Shown: positions 1-7,519, counted from the first letter of the stretch. The stretch: DNA of 16,319 bases from Sulfuriferula sp. (GCA_027311185.1 DAICZK010000018.1:1-16319); one strand, 5' to 3'. Translations and numbers: made by a program. The notes: generated by a model from the sequence alone, not told the origin.

Positions 1-417
1 TACCTGGCGCTGGAATCCCAACTCGCAGCGCAAAAAGGCGGTATTTATCAGGCCGCCTATCAGCGCGACACCCAAACGCTGCAGGACGTAGTGACCAAAT
101 CCCAGGCGCTGCAGACTATCACCAGTAATATCCCGAGCACCGGTGCGGTACAGGGGCTCGATAAGCTCAACGCCGTGACGGCCATGGTGGCGGGCGAGAC
201 GATCACGCTGAATCAGCAGATCGCGGCGGCAAGTGCGCAGAAAAATCAGGACAAGCTCGATCAGCTACGCCAAAGCGCCGCCCAGGCCACCGCTGCACAA
301 CAGTACTCGCAGGAAATACTCGATGCGCAACAACAAGCCCAGCAAGCGGCCCAACAACCATCGGGCTACAGTCAGGAGCAGATAAGGGAAAATGCCTATA
401 AGGCTTTGGCGCAGTGA
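1..417 (+). CDS. trbJ: TrbJ-like conjugal transfer protein, C-terminal part (5' end outside window)
   Basis: The reading frame is open from the first base of the window, so this is the last 138 residues of a longer protein; the GTG at 91 is internal. The visible part is alpha-helical in character and rich in Gln and Ala, with a Gln/Ala run near residues 100-120 of the fragment. No membrane segment is seen. TrbJ is the VirB5-like, periplasmic or pilus-associated component of P-type (Trb) type IV secretion systems. Assignment rests mainly on context: the gene lies directly before a small membrane protein and a clear TrbL homologue, which is the trbJ-trbK-trbL order of P-type operons. The stop codon overlaps the GTG start of the next frame (GTGA), suggesting translational coupling. 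A different VirB5-like or coiled-coil T4SS protein is possible. Confidence 0.6.
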   Translation, partial: YLALESQLAAQKGGIYQAAYQRDTQTLQDVVTKSQALQTITSNIPSTGAVQGLDKLNAVTAMVAGETITLNQQIAAASAQKNQDKLDQLRQSAAQATAAQQYSQEILDAQQQAQQAAQQPSGYSQEQIRENAYKALAQ

Positions 418-704
418 GGTTTTTTTTGAGCCTTGCGTTCTTGTTATTGAGCCGGGCCGATCGCGGCGGACGCCGCCAGATTATGCGGGAAGCACTGATT
501 TATCAACGACTGGAGCCAGCCACACGAATGGAATACAAACCGCCGGGCATGATCAATAAAAACAAAAGAAGACTGTTCGCGCTGGCTTTCTTGATGGTGG
601 CCATCGACACCCCGGTTTTGATCGGTCTGTTTTTCGTTATTAGTCTTGTTTTTTTGTGCCTGATGTTCGCTAGATTGCTGGTTTATTTATTTAAATGGGG
701 ATAG
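414..704 (+). CDS. Small membrane protein between trbJ and trbL (trbK position)
   Basis: This frame encodes up to 96 residues. The GTG start at 414 overlaps the preceding stop codon. In-frame ATGs at 483, 528 and 549 are alternatives; the ATG at 528 has a GGAG at 512-515, and a start at 549 would give a short protein beginning with a basic patch (MINKNKRRLF). The C-terminal half holds one long or two short hydrophobic segments, roughly residues 52-93 of the longest form, after a Lys/Arg-rich stretch, so the N-terminus is probably cytoplasmic. In P-type T4SS operons the gene between trbJ and trbL is trbK, an entry-exclusion lipoprotein. No lipobox cysteine is visible here, so I do not use that name. 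The stop is 7 bases before trbL, so the genes are surely co-transcribed. Confidence 0.5.
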   Translation: MRFFLSLAFLLLSRADRGGRRQIMREALIYQRLEPATRMEYKPPGMINKNKRRLFALAFLMVAIDTPVLIGLFFVISLVFLCLMFARLLVYLFKWG

Positions 705-711
705 GCGGTCA

Positions 712-2031
712 ATGAAAAAGGTGCTCGTCAACGGCCTGCGTTGGATATTGCTGACGGTAACGTTTGCGCACGTCAGCGTTGCCGCGGGCGCTTCGGCGAC
801 CGGTCCTGATGCCGCCACGAACCAGTTCGGGACGCAGATCAGCGCGGCTTTAGGCGCGCTGCAAACCACCGGGAAATCCATGTCTGGCGCTCTGGTTCCT
901 ACAGGCGAAAACCTGCTGTACGTCTTTTATGCGATTACCCTTGCCTGGTATGTGTACGAGGCGCTTGCATCGCAGCAACTGGATATGCTGTTCAAGAAAC
1001 TGATCAGCCATACGATGATCGCGCTGATTGCGCTGGAAATGCTGTGGGGCTGGACCGACAGCAGTGGCATCGGCATTACCAATTTCCTGACTGTAGGCAT
1101 GAATTCACTCGAAAACGCCTTTGTTCAAGGGGGTAATCCTGCCGACAACATTATCGACGCCTATTATCCCGCCATAGAGAGCACGGTTGGAATCATAACC
1201 ACCGGCGTCGCTCACATACAAACCGCTGTTACAGCGGCGTCCGACATATTTTCCGGGATGCTCGTTTTTTACGGATCGATCGGGATATTCATTGTGACTG
1301 GTGTCATGGCGCTGCTTAGCGCCGGGCTGCTCGCCATCGCGATGGTTTACGCCCTGTTTTTCGCCAATCTGGGCGACTTCATCATTTGGGTTGGTCTGGC
1401 GGTCGGCCCGATATTCATCGCGACTCTGGTATTTCCGGCAGCGCAAGGCTTTTTTTCCAAATGGCTGGAATTTGTGATTTCAGGCGGCATGTATAAACTC
1501 GTCGCCGTCGTCGTAGGCAAGCTGTTAGCCGGGATCTTGACCCTGATAGGCACGAGCACGGCGATCATGATTAGTACCAACGCGACGCTTTGGACGGGAG
1601 GAGGATCTCTGGTCGAGTTGATAGGCGTCACACTCATACTTATAGTCTGGAGTCTGTTCGCTTATTTTTTGACGAAACAAATCCCCCATTTTGTCACTGC
1701 GTTGTCGGGCGGCGTGAATATACATTTGAGCAGTCTGAACAGTCTGGCGCCCCATCCGCCTTCGATGCCGAAGTTTGCCTCAGCGAAAAAATCTCCCTCG
1801 TCCGAAAATTCCTCAGTCACCAAAGCCGAAATCAAGGCGGCGACTGCGATCAGAACAGCCGAGATCAAGGCGGCAAGCACGGTCAAGGCAGCCGAGATCA
1901 AAGTAGCGGGCGATCTCGATAAAATCAAGATGCGGCAAAGCGTGCCGAAAGGGCGTAGCAAAAAAGCAGCGGCTAGCGAATCTCCCCCGTCGTTACTGGC
2001 GCTACCGCCGCCTAAGCGGGATAGTGAGTAG
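712..2031 (+). CDS. trbL: TrbL/VirB6-type conjugal transfer inner-membrane protein
   Basis: The 439-residue product starts with a probable signal peptide (residues 1-25, ending near VAAGA). It then has about six hydrophobic segments: near residues 63-86, 96-115, 180-220, 222-245, 258-288 and 300-325. A hydrophilic Lys/Ala-rich C-terminal tail runs from about 345. This layout is that of the TrbL/VirB6 family, the polytopic inner-membrane component through which substrate passes in P-type type IV secretion. The tail contains three 11-residue repeats (372-404) with core AEIKAA, likely a coiled coil. The start ATG follows GGCGGTC and lies 7 bases after the preceding gene. In P-type operons trbF, trbG and trbI normally follow trbL. 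Here the next gene is an unrelated chromosomal-type acyltransferase after 243 bases, so the operon ends or has been cut here. Confidence 0.82.
   Translation: MKKVLVNGLRWILLTVTFAHVSVAAGASATGPDAATNQFGTQISAALGALQTTGKSMSGALVPTGENLLYVFYAITLAWYVYEALASQQLDMLFKKLISHTMIALIALEMLWGWTDSSGIGITNFLTVGMNSLENAFVQGGNPADNIIDAYYPAIESTVGIITTGVAHIQTAVTAASDIFSGMLVFYGSIGIFIVTGVMALLSAGLLAIAMVYALFFANLGDFIIWVGLAVGPIFIATLVFPAAQGFFSKWLEFVISGGMYKLVAVVVGKLLAGILTLIGTSTAIMISTNATLWTGGGSLVELIGVTLILIVWSLFAYFLTKQIPHFVTALSGGVNIHLSSLNSLAPHPPSMPKFASAKKSPSSENSSVTKAEIKAATAIRTAEIKAASTVKAAEIKVAGDLDKIKMRQSVPKGRSKKAAASESPPSLLALPPPKRDSE
1825..1923 (+). repeat. Three tandem 33-base units inside trbL
   Basis: Units begin at 1825, 1858 and 1891, each with GCCGA(A/G)ATCAA. 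They encode 11-residue blocks with core AEIKAA, AEIKAA and AEIKVA (TrbL residues 372-382, 383-393, 394-404). The first two units are most alike in DNA and the third diverges after its first half. The 11-residue period fits a right-handed (hendecad) coiled coil. Expansion or contraction would keep the frame. Confidence 0.85.
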
Positions 2032-2263
2032 ATATGCGGCGAGTGATGCGCAACCGATGGCGTGAATCGCACACACGCGCCCCGGTTGGCGGGTAAACAG
2101 TGTGGAGACGAATGAACGACATTGCCCGCTCAAGGATGCAGTATGATTCGTGCTGTAGTACAGAACAAAAATCGAGGGTATCGGATATTGTCTTCAATTT
2201 GTAATACTCTTTTCACATGGGCGTCACCTAAATTGATTACTGTAGTAGTTCAGTTGTTAATTT

Positions 2264-2269
2264 AGGGAG
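2264..2269 (+). promoter_or_regulatory. Shine-Dalgarno site AGGGAG for the olsB-like gene
   Basis: AGGGAG lies 5 bases before the ATG at 2275 and fixes that start. The 243-base gap before it (2032-2274) holds no tRNA, gene or convincing terminator that I can see. A short stem CGCC/GGCG near 2078-2092 lacks a T tract. No clear promoter was found. Confidence 0.7.
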
Positions 2270-2274
2270 CCAAC

Positions 2275-3030
2275 ATGCTAGAACAACACGCCCTCGCACA
2301 GCCGCCACGGATTCGCAGTACGCTGTCCGTGGCGCTGGCGCACGATAAACACGAGATACGCGAAGCGCAGCGCCTGCGCTATAAAGTATTTGCTGAAGAG
2401 ATGGGGGCCCAACTGGTCTCTGCCGCCAGCGGCCTGGACCAGGATGAATTCGACGAGGTTTGCGATCATTTGATCGTGCGTGATACACGCAGTGGTGAGG
2501 TTGTGGGAACTTATCGCATTTTGCCGCCGGAGCGCGCCGCCCGGATCGGCGGTTATTACTCCGAACAGGAGTTCGATTTTACCCGGCTGGCTTACCTCAG
2601 GCCAGGCATGGTGGAGATCGGCCGCTCCTGTGTACACCCCGATTACCGCGGCGGTGCGGTCATCACCCTGCTCTGGTCGGGGCTGGCCGATTATTTGCGG
2701 CAGCGCGATTACGATTATCTGATCGGCTGCGCCAGCGTCAGCATGCATGATGGCGGCCATAGCGCCGCAGCTTTGTATAAAAAACTGCGTGCCGAGGTCA
2801 TGAGCCCGGTCGAGTGGCGCGTTTTCCCGCGCAATCCCCTACCCCTGGAGCGATTACGGGCAGATATTAGCGTTGTCACACCTCCTCTGATTAAAGGCTA
2901 TTTGCGTGTCGGCGCTTATATCTGTGGCGAACCCGCGTGGGATGCCGAGTTTAATTGCGCTGATTTTATGATGTTATTGTCGGTCAAGGGTATGAACGAG
3001 CACTATGCCCGGCATTTCATGAATAAGTAA
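2275..3030 (+). CDS. olsB: GNAT-fold N-acyltransferase, OlsB-like (hemolysin-like family)
   Basis: The 251-residue product has the features of the Acetyltransf_5 / OlsB family. These are an N-terminal acyl-substrate segment with RLRYKVFAEEMG (residues 33-44), a central IVRDTRSGEVVGTYRIL strand region, and the family block EIGRSCVHPDYRGG followed by a helix with LLWSGLADYL. OlsB proteins transfer a 3-hydroxyacyl chain from acyl-ACP to the alpha-amino group of ornithine, giving lyso-ornithine lipid. They act in the cytoplasm at the inner membrane. The next gene, 57 bases downstream on the same strand, is a PlsC-type O-acyltransferase that could supply the OlsA step, as in known olsB-olsA pairs. 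No signal peptide or membrane helix is seen. Substrate identity is inferred; other members of this family acylate glycine or are uncharacterised. Confidence 0.72.
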   Translation: MLEQHALAQPPRIRSTLSVALAHDKHEIREAQRLRYKVFAEEMGAQLVSAASGLDQDEFDEVCDHLIVRDTRSGEVVGTYRILPPERAARIGGYYSEQEFDFTRLAYLRPGMVEIGRSCVHPDYRGGAVITLLWSGLADYLRQRDYDYLIGCASVSMHDGGHSAAALYKKLRAEVMSPVEWRVFPRNPLPLERLRADISVVTPPLIKGYLRVGAYICGEPAWDAEFNCADFMMLLSVKGMNEHYARHFMNK

Positions 3031-3087
3031 TGTTGGCACGGGCCCTGTTTCTGCCAGACTAGGAGTGAAATCCGGTAAACTTCGGAC

Positions 3088-3876
3088 ATGAACCTCCTTT
3101 ATTTTTTTGCGGCTTATCTGTTGCGCCCGCTGCGAATTATCTCCCTGGTCGTATTGATCGCGGTGGGGCTGATGATAGCGGCCTTTGTATTTCCCTGGTT
3201 CGGTCAGGGTTTGCGGACCAACGTTATCCAATGCTGGACACGAGGTCTGTTGTGCACGTTGGGAATTCGCCTGCAATTTAGCGGAACGCCGCCGACGGGC
3301 ATGGTTTTTATCGTCGCGAACCATGTTTCGTGGATAGATCCATTTTTGTTGATGGCCTGCCACCCGGTGCGCTTTGTCGCCAAGGCGGAAATTCGCAATT
3401 GGCCGATATTAGGCTGGCTGGCGGCGCAGGCCGGGACGATTTTTATTCGGCGCGAGCGTCTGCGCGATCTGGTGGATGTTGCCAAAGTGGTCGTGACGCG
3501 TTTGAACGAGGGTGCAGCGGTGGGCGTGTTTCCCGAATCCACGACCACGGACGGTCGCCGTCTGTTGCCGTTTAAAGCAGGGTTGTTCCAGGTCGCGGTG
3601 AGCGCGCGGGCGGATTGTTATCCCGTTGCGCTGCATTATGATAGTGCCGCCACTATCTGGATAGACGATATGGGGCTGTTATCTTCTTTCTGGCGGATTG
3701 CGGCACAACCGCGCATTACCGCCCGGATTGTTTATTGCCCGGTGATTGCTTGCCGTGGGCAAAGTCGCCGCGATCTTGCCGAAGCGAGCGCATCAGCTAT
3801 CGCCACCGCGTTGTGCCTGCAAGCCCCGCACATTCGACCTGAAATACCTGCCGATCTTCCAGCCTTAACGCGCTGA
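3088..3876 (+). CDS. olsA: 1-acyl-glycerol-3-phosphate (lysophospholipid) O-acyltransferase, PlsC/OlsA family
   Basis: The 262-residue product has an N-terminal hydrophobic anchor (about residues 15-38) followed by an acyltransferase domain. The catalytic NHxxxxD motif is NHVSWID, with His79 and Asp84, and the glycerol-phosphate-binding block is FPESTTTDG from residue 148, a variant of FPEGTxxxG. PlsC-type enzymes acylate the sn-2 position of lysophosphatidate. OlsA members acylate lyso-ornithine lipid and some do both. Its place right after an olsB-like gene favours a role in ornithine lipid synthesis, but a second general plsC cannot be excluded. An in-frame TAA at 3076 limits the N-terminus to the ATG at 3088, which has no good ribosome-binding site (AGGAG at 3061 is too far). 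The last 80 bases overlap the end of apaH on the other strand. Confidence 0.82.
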   Translation: MNLLYFFAAYLLRPLRIISLVVLIAVGLMIAAFVFPWFGQGLRTNVIQCWTRGLLCTLGIRLQFSGTPPTGMVFIVANHVSWIDPFLLMACHPVRFVAKAEIRNWPILGWLAAQAGTIFIRRERLRDLVDVAKVVVTRLNEGAAVGVFPESTTTDGRRLLPFKAGLFQVAVSARADCYPVALHYDSAATIWIDDMGLLSSFWRIAAQPRITARIVYCPVIACRGQSRRDLAEASASAIATALCLQAPHIRPEIPADLPALTR

Positions 3877-4618
3877 GCTGCCCGCCCCACAGGCATCCGG
3901 TATCTAGCGCGATGCAATCGCTGTCGAGATACAAACCCAGGGCGGACCAGTGCCCGAATACGATGGGGCATCCCGCGCTCATTCGGTTGGGGACTTCGAA
4001 CCAGGGCAGGAAACCCACTGGCGGATGTCTCGGGTCGCCCTTGGCCTTGAAGTCCATTTCTCCGTCGGGAGTGCAAAAGCGTAATCGCGTCATCGCGTTG
4101 GTAATGACGCGTAATCGAGCCATGCCGGTCAAATCTTCGTGCCAGGACGCGGGATGATTGCCATACATATGACTTAGAAAAACCCGGTAATCGTCGCCGC
4201 GCAGCGCGATTTCGACCTCGGCGGCAAGTTCGAGCGCCTGGTCGGTCGTCCATTGCGGTAGCAGTCCGGCGTGTACTAGCAAATAGTCGGCAGCGCTCGC
4301 GGCCAGCGGCAGATGGCGCAGCCAGTTGAGTAGCGTTTCGCGGTCTGGCGCGGCGAGTATCGCGTGCAGCGTGTCGCCGGGCAACGGCGTGGCCAAACCT
4401 TCGGCGAGCGCCAGCAAATGCAGATCGTGATTGCCCAGAATAGCTTGAATATCGTGTTTGTGCGCCCAGCGCAACACGGACAACGAATCCGAGCCGCGAT
4501 TGACTAGATCGCCCAGTAAATAAATTCTATCCGTCGCCGGGTCGAACGATATGAGCGCCAGCATCTGCTGCAAGGCCTCAAAACATCCCTGTAAATCGCC
4601 AATGGCGTACGTGCTCAT
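3797..4618 (-). CDS. apaH: Symmetrical bis(5'-nucleosyl)-tetraphosphatase
   Basis: ApaH hydrolyses diadenosine tetraphosphate (Ap4A) to two ADP and belongs to the metal-dependent PPP phosphatase superfamily. The 273-residue length fits the family (about 270-280). The metal-binding motifs are all present near the N-terminus: GDLQG (7-11), GDLVNRG (36-42) and GNHD (62-65). HAG and FGHWSALG follow later, supplying the remaining metal and active-site histidines. In enteric bacteria apaH sits with ksgA and apaG; here it stands alone, convergent with the acyltransferase gene and divergent from rep. Its 3' end overlaps the acyltransferase gene by 80 bases. The C-terminus (LEDRQVFQVE and a short tail) is where family members normally end, so the overlap is not caused by a lost stop codon. 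Confidence 0.94.
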   Translation of the reverse strand: MSTYAIGDLQGCFEALQQMLALISFDPATDRIYLLGDLVNRGSDSLSVLRWAHKHDIQAILGNHDLHLLALAEGLATPLPGDTLHAILAAPDRETLLNWLRHLPLAASAADYLLVHAGLLPQWTTDQALELAAEVEIALRGDDYRVFLSHMYGNHPASWHEDLTGMARLRVITNAMTRLRFCTPDGEMDFKAKGDPRHPPVGFLPWFEVPNRMSAGCPIVFGHWSALGLYLDSDCIALDTGCLWGGQLSALRLEDRQVFQVECAGLAGTTRWR

Positions 4619-4665
4619 GACTAACCTAACGATAACTGTTGCTTGCGGGCAGATTTCAATACTAT

Positions 4666-4671
4666 ATTATA
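4666..4671 (-). promoter_or_regulatory. Possible -10 element for apaH
   Basis: On the minus strand these bases read TATAAT, about 48 bases before the apaH start, inside an A+T-rich stretch (4655-4705). The stretch also holds the 11-base palindrome CTATATTATAG (4662-4672). No convincing -35 box is seen at the proper distance, so this is a candidate only. The 217-base gap 4619-4835 also separates divergent rep; a weak -10 for rep could be TAAAAT at 4802-4807. Confidence 0.3.
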
Positions 4672-4835
4672 GTAGTGCTATATTGAGCATTGTATTAAAT
4701 ATAAGCTTCTTCTGGTCATTTTTTCTGTTCTCACGTCAAAACACTTGCGTCCGGTGGCAAGCGGAATGCTCGCGAGGTATCGCCGGATAGGGAATACAGG
4801 TTAAAATGCGCATTCCGGTTCACTCTCCTTAATTC

Positions 4836-6821
4836 ATGTCGCTCCATCTCAACGCCTCGCAACGCGAAGCCGTCAAGTACCTGGATGGTCCTCTACTGGT
4901 TCTGGCCGGCGCGGGTTCAGGTAAAACACGCGTCATCACGCAAAAGATCATCTACCTCATCGAGGAGTGCGGCTATTCGCCGCATCATATCGCGGCGATC
5001 ACCTTTACCAATAAGGCTGCGCGCGAAATGCAGGAGCGTATCGGCGGGCTGGTTGCAGGTAAACCCATCAAAGGATTGACGGTCTGCACCTTCCACGCGC
5101 TGGGCTTGCAGATTATGCGTCAGGAAGCCCATCGCTTAGCTTACAAACCGCAATTTTCGATACTCGACTCGGCCGATGGTATGCAGATTGTGAGTGAAAT
5201 CCTGAAAAGCACGGATAAGCAGGAGATACGGCGCGCGCAATCGCGCATCAGCGCCTGGAAAAACTCGATGATGTCGCCGCAGGCTGCGCTCAGTACCGCG
5301 CAAGTCGACCTTGACGCCACTTATGCAAAAATTTACCAACGCTATCAAGAAACTATCAAGGCTTATCAAGCTCTCGATTTCGACGATTTAATCCGCTTGC
5401 CTGCCGAACTGTTTGCCACCGATGCCGACATGCTGGAGAAATGGCGTAAGAAACTACGCTATTTGCTGATCGACGAGTACCAGGACACCAATGCGTGTCA
5501 GTACCAGATCGTCAAACAATTGTGCGGTCTGTCGGGCGCGTTTACCGCGGTGGGCGACGACGATCAGGCCATTTACGGCTGGCGCGGAGCGGACGTTAAC
5601 AACCTGCATCAGTTGCACGACGATTACGCGCAGTTAAAAGTGATACAGTTGACGCAGAATTACCGTTCGACCTTGCGCATCCTGCAGGCTGCCAACAGCG
5701 TCATCGCGAATAACGCCCGCCTCTACGACAAACGCTTGTGGAGCGAGCACGGGATGGGCGATCCGCTGCAGGTGCTGGCGGCCAAAGACGATAACGAAGA
5801 AGCGCAGAATGTCGTGATGCGTTTGCTGGCACATAAATTCGAGCATCGAACCCGTTATAGCGATTACGCCATCCTGTATCGTGGCAACCATCAGGCGCGC
5901 ATTTTCGAGCAGTTTTTGCGCAATGAAAAAGTACCTTATGAAATGTCCGGCGGACAATCCTTTTTCGACCGCGCCGAAATCAAGGATCTGATCGCCTATC
6001 TGCGCTTGTTGACCAATAGTGACGACGATCCTGCCTTCATTCGCGCCGCGACCACGCCCAAGCGCGGCATCGGCGCGAGCACGCTGGAGAAGCTGGGTGA
6101 GTACGCGGGCGGACGGCATATCAGTTTGTTCGCCGCGGCCTTCGAAGTGGGATTCCAAACCCGGGTGCAAGCCCCCCAACTCGATACGCTGCTGACCTTC
6201 TGCCGCTACATGAACGCTCTGGAGGCGCGCATACGCAATACGCCGGTGAGCGAACTGATGGCGGATCTGCTTAAGGACATCGGTTACGAACACTATTTGT
6301 TCGATAGTGAGGAGACCCGCGCGGCGCAGAACAAATGGAATCATGTGCAGGAATTCGTCGCGTGGCTGGGTAAAAAGGCAGAGGCCGATGACAAGAACCT
6401 GATCGAACTCACGCAGACCATCGCGCTGATTACCCTGTTGGAAAATCGCAACGAAGGCGAGCACGACGCCGTGCGACTGTCTACCATTCATGCCGCCAAA
6501 GGACTGGAATTCGGCCACGTGTTTCTGGTGGGCGTCGAAGAAGGCATCCTGCCGCACCGCGAATCGGTCGAAAACGGTACGCTGGAGGAAGAGCGTCGCC
6601 TGATGTATGTTGCCATTACGCGTGCACAACGCTCGTTGACGCTGAGTTATTGCAAGCGGCGCAAGCGTGCCGGGGAATTGCAGATGTGCGAGCCGTCGCG
6701 ATTCATTTCAGAAATTGCCGACGAAGATATTCGACATCCGAATCAGGGCGGCGATCCGGTGGCGCAACGCCAGCAAGGCAACGCCCGTCTGGCGCAATTA
6801 AAGGCTATGCTGGCGCAATAA
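4836..6821 (+). CDS. rep: ATP-dependent DNA helicase Rep (superfamily 1A)
   Basis: Rep is a 3'-5' single-stranded-DNA translocase/helicase that helps replication forks pass obstacles and restart. All SF1A motifs are visible: Q motif LNASQREAV (5-13), Walker A AGAGSGKT (24-31), Walker B IDEYQDTN (Asp213, Glu214), motif III GDDDQAIYGWRGAD, motif IV NYRST, motif V LSTIHAAKGLEF, and motif VI EEERRLMYVAITRAQ (starting near 584). The length of 661 residues fits Rep (about 670), shorter than UvrD (about 720). The N-terminal wording (GPLLVLAGAGSGKTRVI, HIAAITFTNKAAREM) and the lack of the UvrD C-terminal extension favour Rep over UvrD/PcrA. No Shine-Dalgarno site precedes the ATG; the bases just upstream are CTCTCCTTAATTC. 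A strong terminator follows. Confidence 0.9.
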   Translation: MSLHLNASQREAVKYLDGPLLVLAGAGSGKTRVITQKIIYLIEECGYSPHHIAAITFTNKAAREMQERIGGLVAGKPIKGLTVCTFHALGLQIMRQEAHRLAYKPQFSILDSADGMQIVSEILKSTDKQEIRRAQSRISAWKNSMMSPQAALSTAQVDLDATYAKIYQRYQETIKAYQALDFDDLIRLPAELFATDADMLEKWRKKLRYLLIDEYQDTNACQYQIVKQLCGLSGAFTAVGDDDQAIYGWRGADVNNLHQLHDDYAQLKVIQLTQNYRSTLRILQAANSVIANNARLYDKRLWSEHGMGDPLQVLAAKDDNEEAQNVVMRLLAHKFEHRTRYSDYAILYRGNHQARIFEQFLRNEKVPYEMSGGQSFFDRAEIKDLIAYLRLLTNSDDDPAFIRAATTPKRGIGASTLEKLGEYAGGRHISLFAAAFEVGFQTRVQAPQLDTLLTFCRYMNALEARIRNTPVSELMADLLKDIGYEHYLFDSEETRAAQNKWNHVQEFVAWLGKKAEADDKNLIELTQTIALITLLENRNEGEHDAVRLSTIHAAKGLEFGHVFLVGVEEGILPHRESVENGTLEEERRLMYVAITRAQRSLTLSYCKRRKRAGELQMCEPSRFISEIADEDIRHPNQGGDPVAQRQQGNARLAQLKAMLAQ

Positions 6822-6853
6822 AGCGATAAGCCCGACCCCGGAATGCTTGTTTG

Positions 6854-6881
6854 GCCGCGCCGGCTCCGCCGCGGCTTTTTT
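6854..6881 (+). terminator. Rho-independent terminator of rep
   Basis: GCCGCG (6854-6859) pairs with CGCGGC (6870-6875). CG at 6861-6862 and CG at 6867-6868 can extend the stem past a C-C mismatch to a tetraloop. Six T follow (6876-6881). It lies 33 bases after the rep stop codon. Confidence 0.8.
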
Positions 6882-6928
6882 CATGCACTGTTCTAATAGC
6901 AGCCTGTGGCCGAGAGGTCTTAAATTAC

Positions 6929-6956
6929 TTGACCTGTATAGGGCTGGCGTTATAAT
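6929..6956 (+). promoter_or_regulatory. Sigma70-type promoter for the zinc-ribbon membrane protein gene
   Basis: TTGACC (6929-6934) and a perfect TATAAT (6951-6956) are 16 bases apart. The predicted transcript would start near 6963, giving a 5' leader of about 40 bases that contains the ribosome-binding site GGAGG (6994-6998). This is the best promoter match in the window. Confidence 0.75.
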
Positions 6957-7003
6957 TAAACCAGTTGTTAATAATGATTATTTATTCCAATCTGGAGGTT
7001 GTT

Positions 7004-7456
7004 ATGAATTTCGTTTGTCCCGCTTGCAAAAGCGATAATGTGCAACGCCTGTCGATCGTTCACCAAGGCGGGCTGTCCAGTACCAAGACCAAGTCTCGCG
7101 GTTCCGGCATCGTTATTGGCGGTGACGGAGTAGGCCTAGGACTGGGTAGTAGCAAAACCCGGGGAACCACACAGACAGTGACCTCCATGCGCGCTGCACC
7201 GCCGCTAAAGAAACGTTTTTTAAAGCCACTGGCTCTGATTAGCCTTGTTTTTTTCCTTGTTTCCGCGCCCATCGCTTTGGCTAGCGATCCGGTCGTACAG
7301 ACCGCGGCCGGTTTTGTGTGGATAGCCGCTATAGTCGGCTGGATCGCATTTGCATTGCATTACAACATGACAAAATGGCCGCCGCAAAAGGCCATATGGG
7401 ATAACTCCTGCCTGTGCAATCGTTGCGACACCATCTTTTATATTGGGGATGTTTAA
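7004..7456 (+). CDS. Split zinc-ribbon protein with a two-helix membrane hairpin, function unknown
   Basis: The ATG at 7004 is chosen because GGAGG (6994-6998) stands 5 bases before it; the frame is open further upstream to 6965 but without a ribosome-binding site. The 150-residue product begins with MNFVCPACKS (Cys5, Cys8) and ends with CLCNRCDTIFY (Cys136, Cys138, Cys141). These look like two halves of one zinc ribbon. Between them are a Gly/Ser-rich loop (33-50) and two hydrophobic helices (about 74-92 and 100-120) that can form a membrane hairpin, placing both cysteine pairs on the same, probably cytoplasmic, side. I recognise the general architecture of small zinc-ribbon membrane proteins but no named family. 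It is monocistronic, flanked by the rep terminator and by the vapBC remnant. Confidence 0.8.
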   Translation: MNFVCPACKSDNVQRLSIVHQGGLSSTKTKSRGSGIVIGGDGVGLGLGSSKTRGTTQTVTSMRAAPPLKKRFLKPLALISLVFFLVSAPIALASDPVVQTAAGFVWIAAIVGWIAFALHYNMTKWPPQKAIWDNSCLCNRCDTIFYIGDV

Positions 7457-7505
7457 GGAACTACTGATTTAGTCGAATTTAAAGGGGATGCCGAATAAAC
7501 CGGCG

Positions 7506-7519
7506 TTTCATTAATGAAA
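7506..7519. repeat. Perfect 14-base palindrome upstream of vapB
   Basis: TTTCATTAATGAAA is fully self-complementary. It lies 50 bases after the zinc-ribbon gene and 81 bases before the vapB frame. VapBC operons are commonly autoregulated through palindromic operators, so it could be an operator, but it is rather far from the presumed start. It lacks a G+C stem and is not a terminator. Confidence 0.4.

Noticed and set aside
2078..2092. CGCC/GGCG stem as a trbL terminator
   Set aside because: The stem is only 4 base pairs and no T tract follows.
2233..2263. TTGATT with TTAATT as a promoter for the olsB-like gene
   Set aside because: The predicted start would fall inside or after the AGGGAG ribosome-binding site, so it cannot serve this gene well.
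5634..6629. 331-codon open frame on the minus strand inside rep
   Set aside because: It is fully antisense to a clear helicase gene with all motifs and shows no recognisable domain; its length follows from the codon use of rep.
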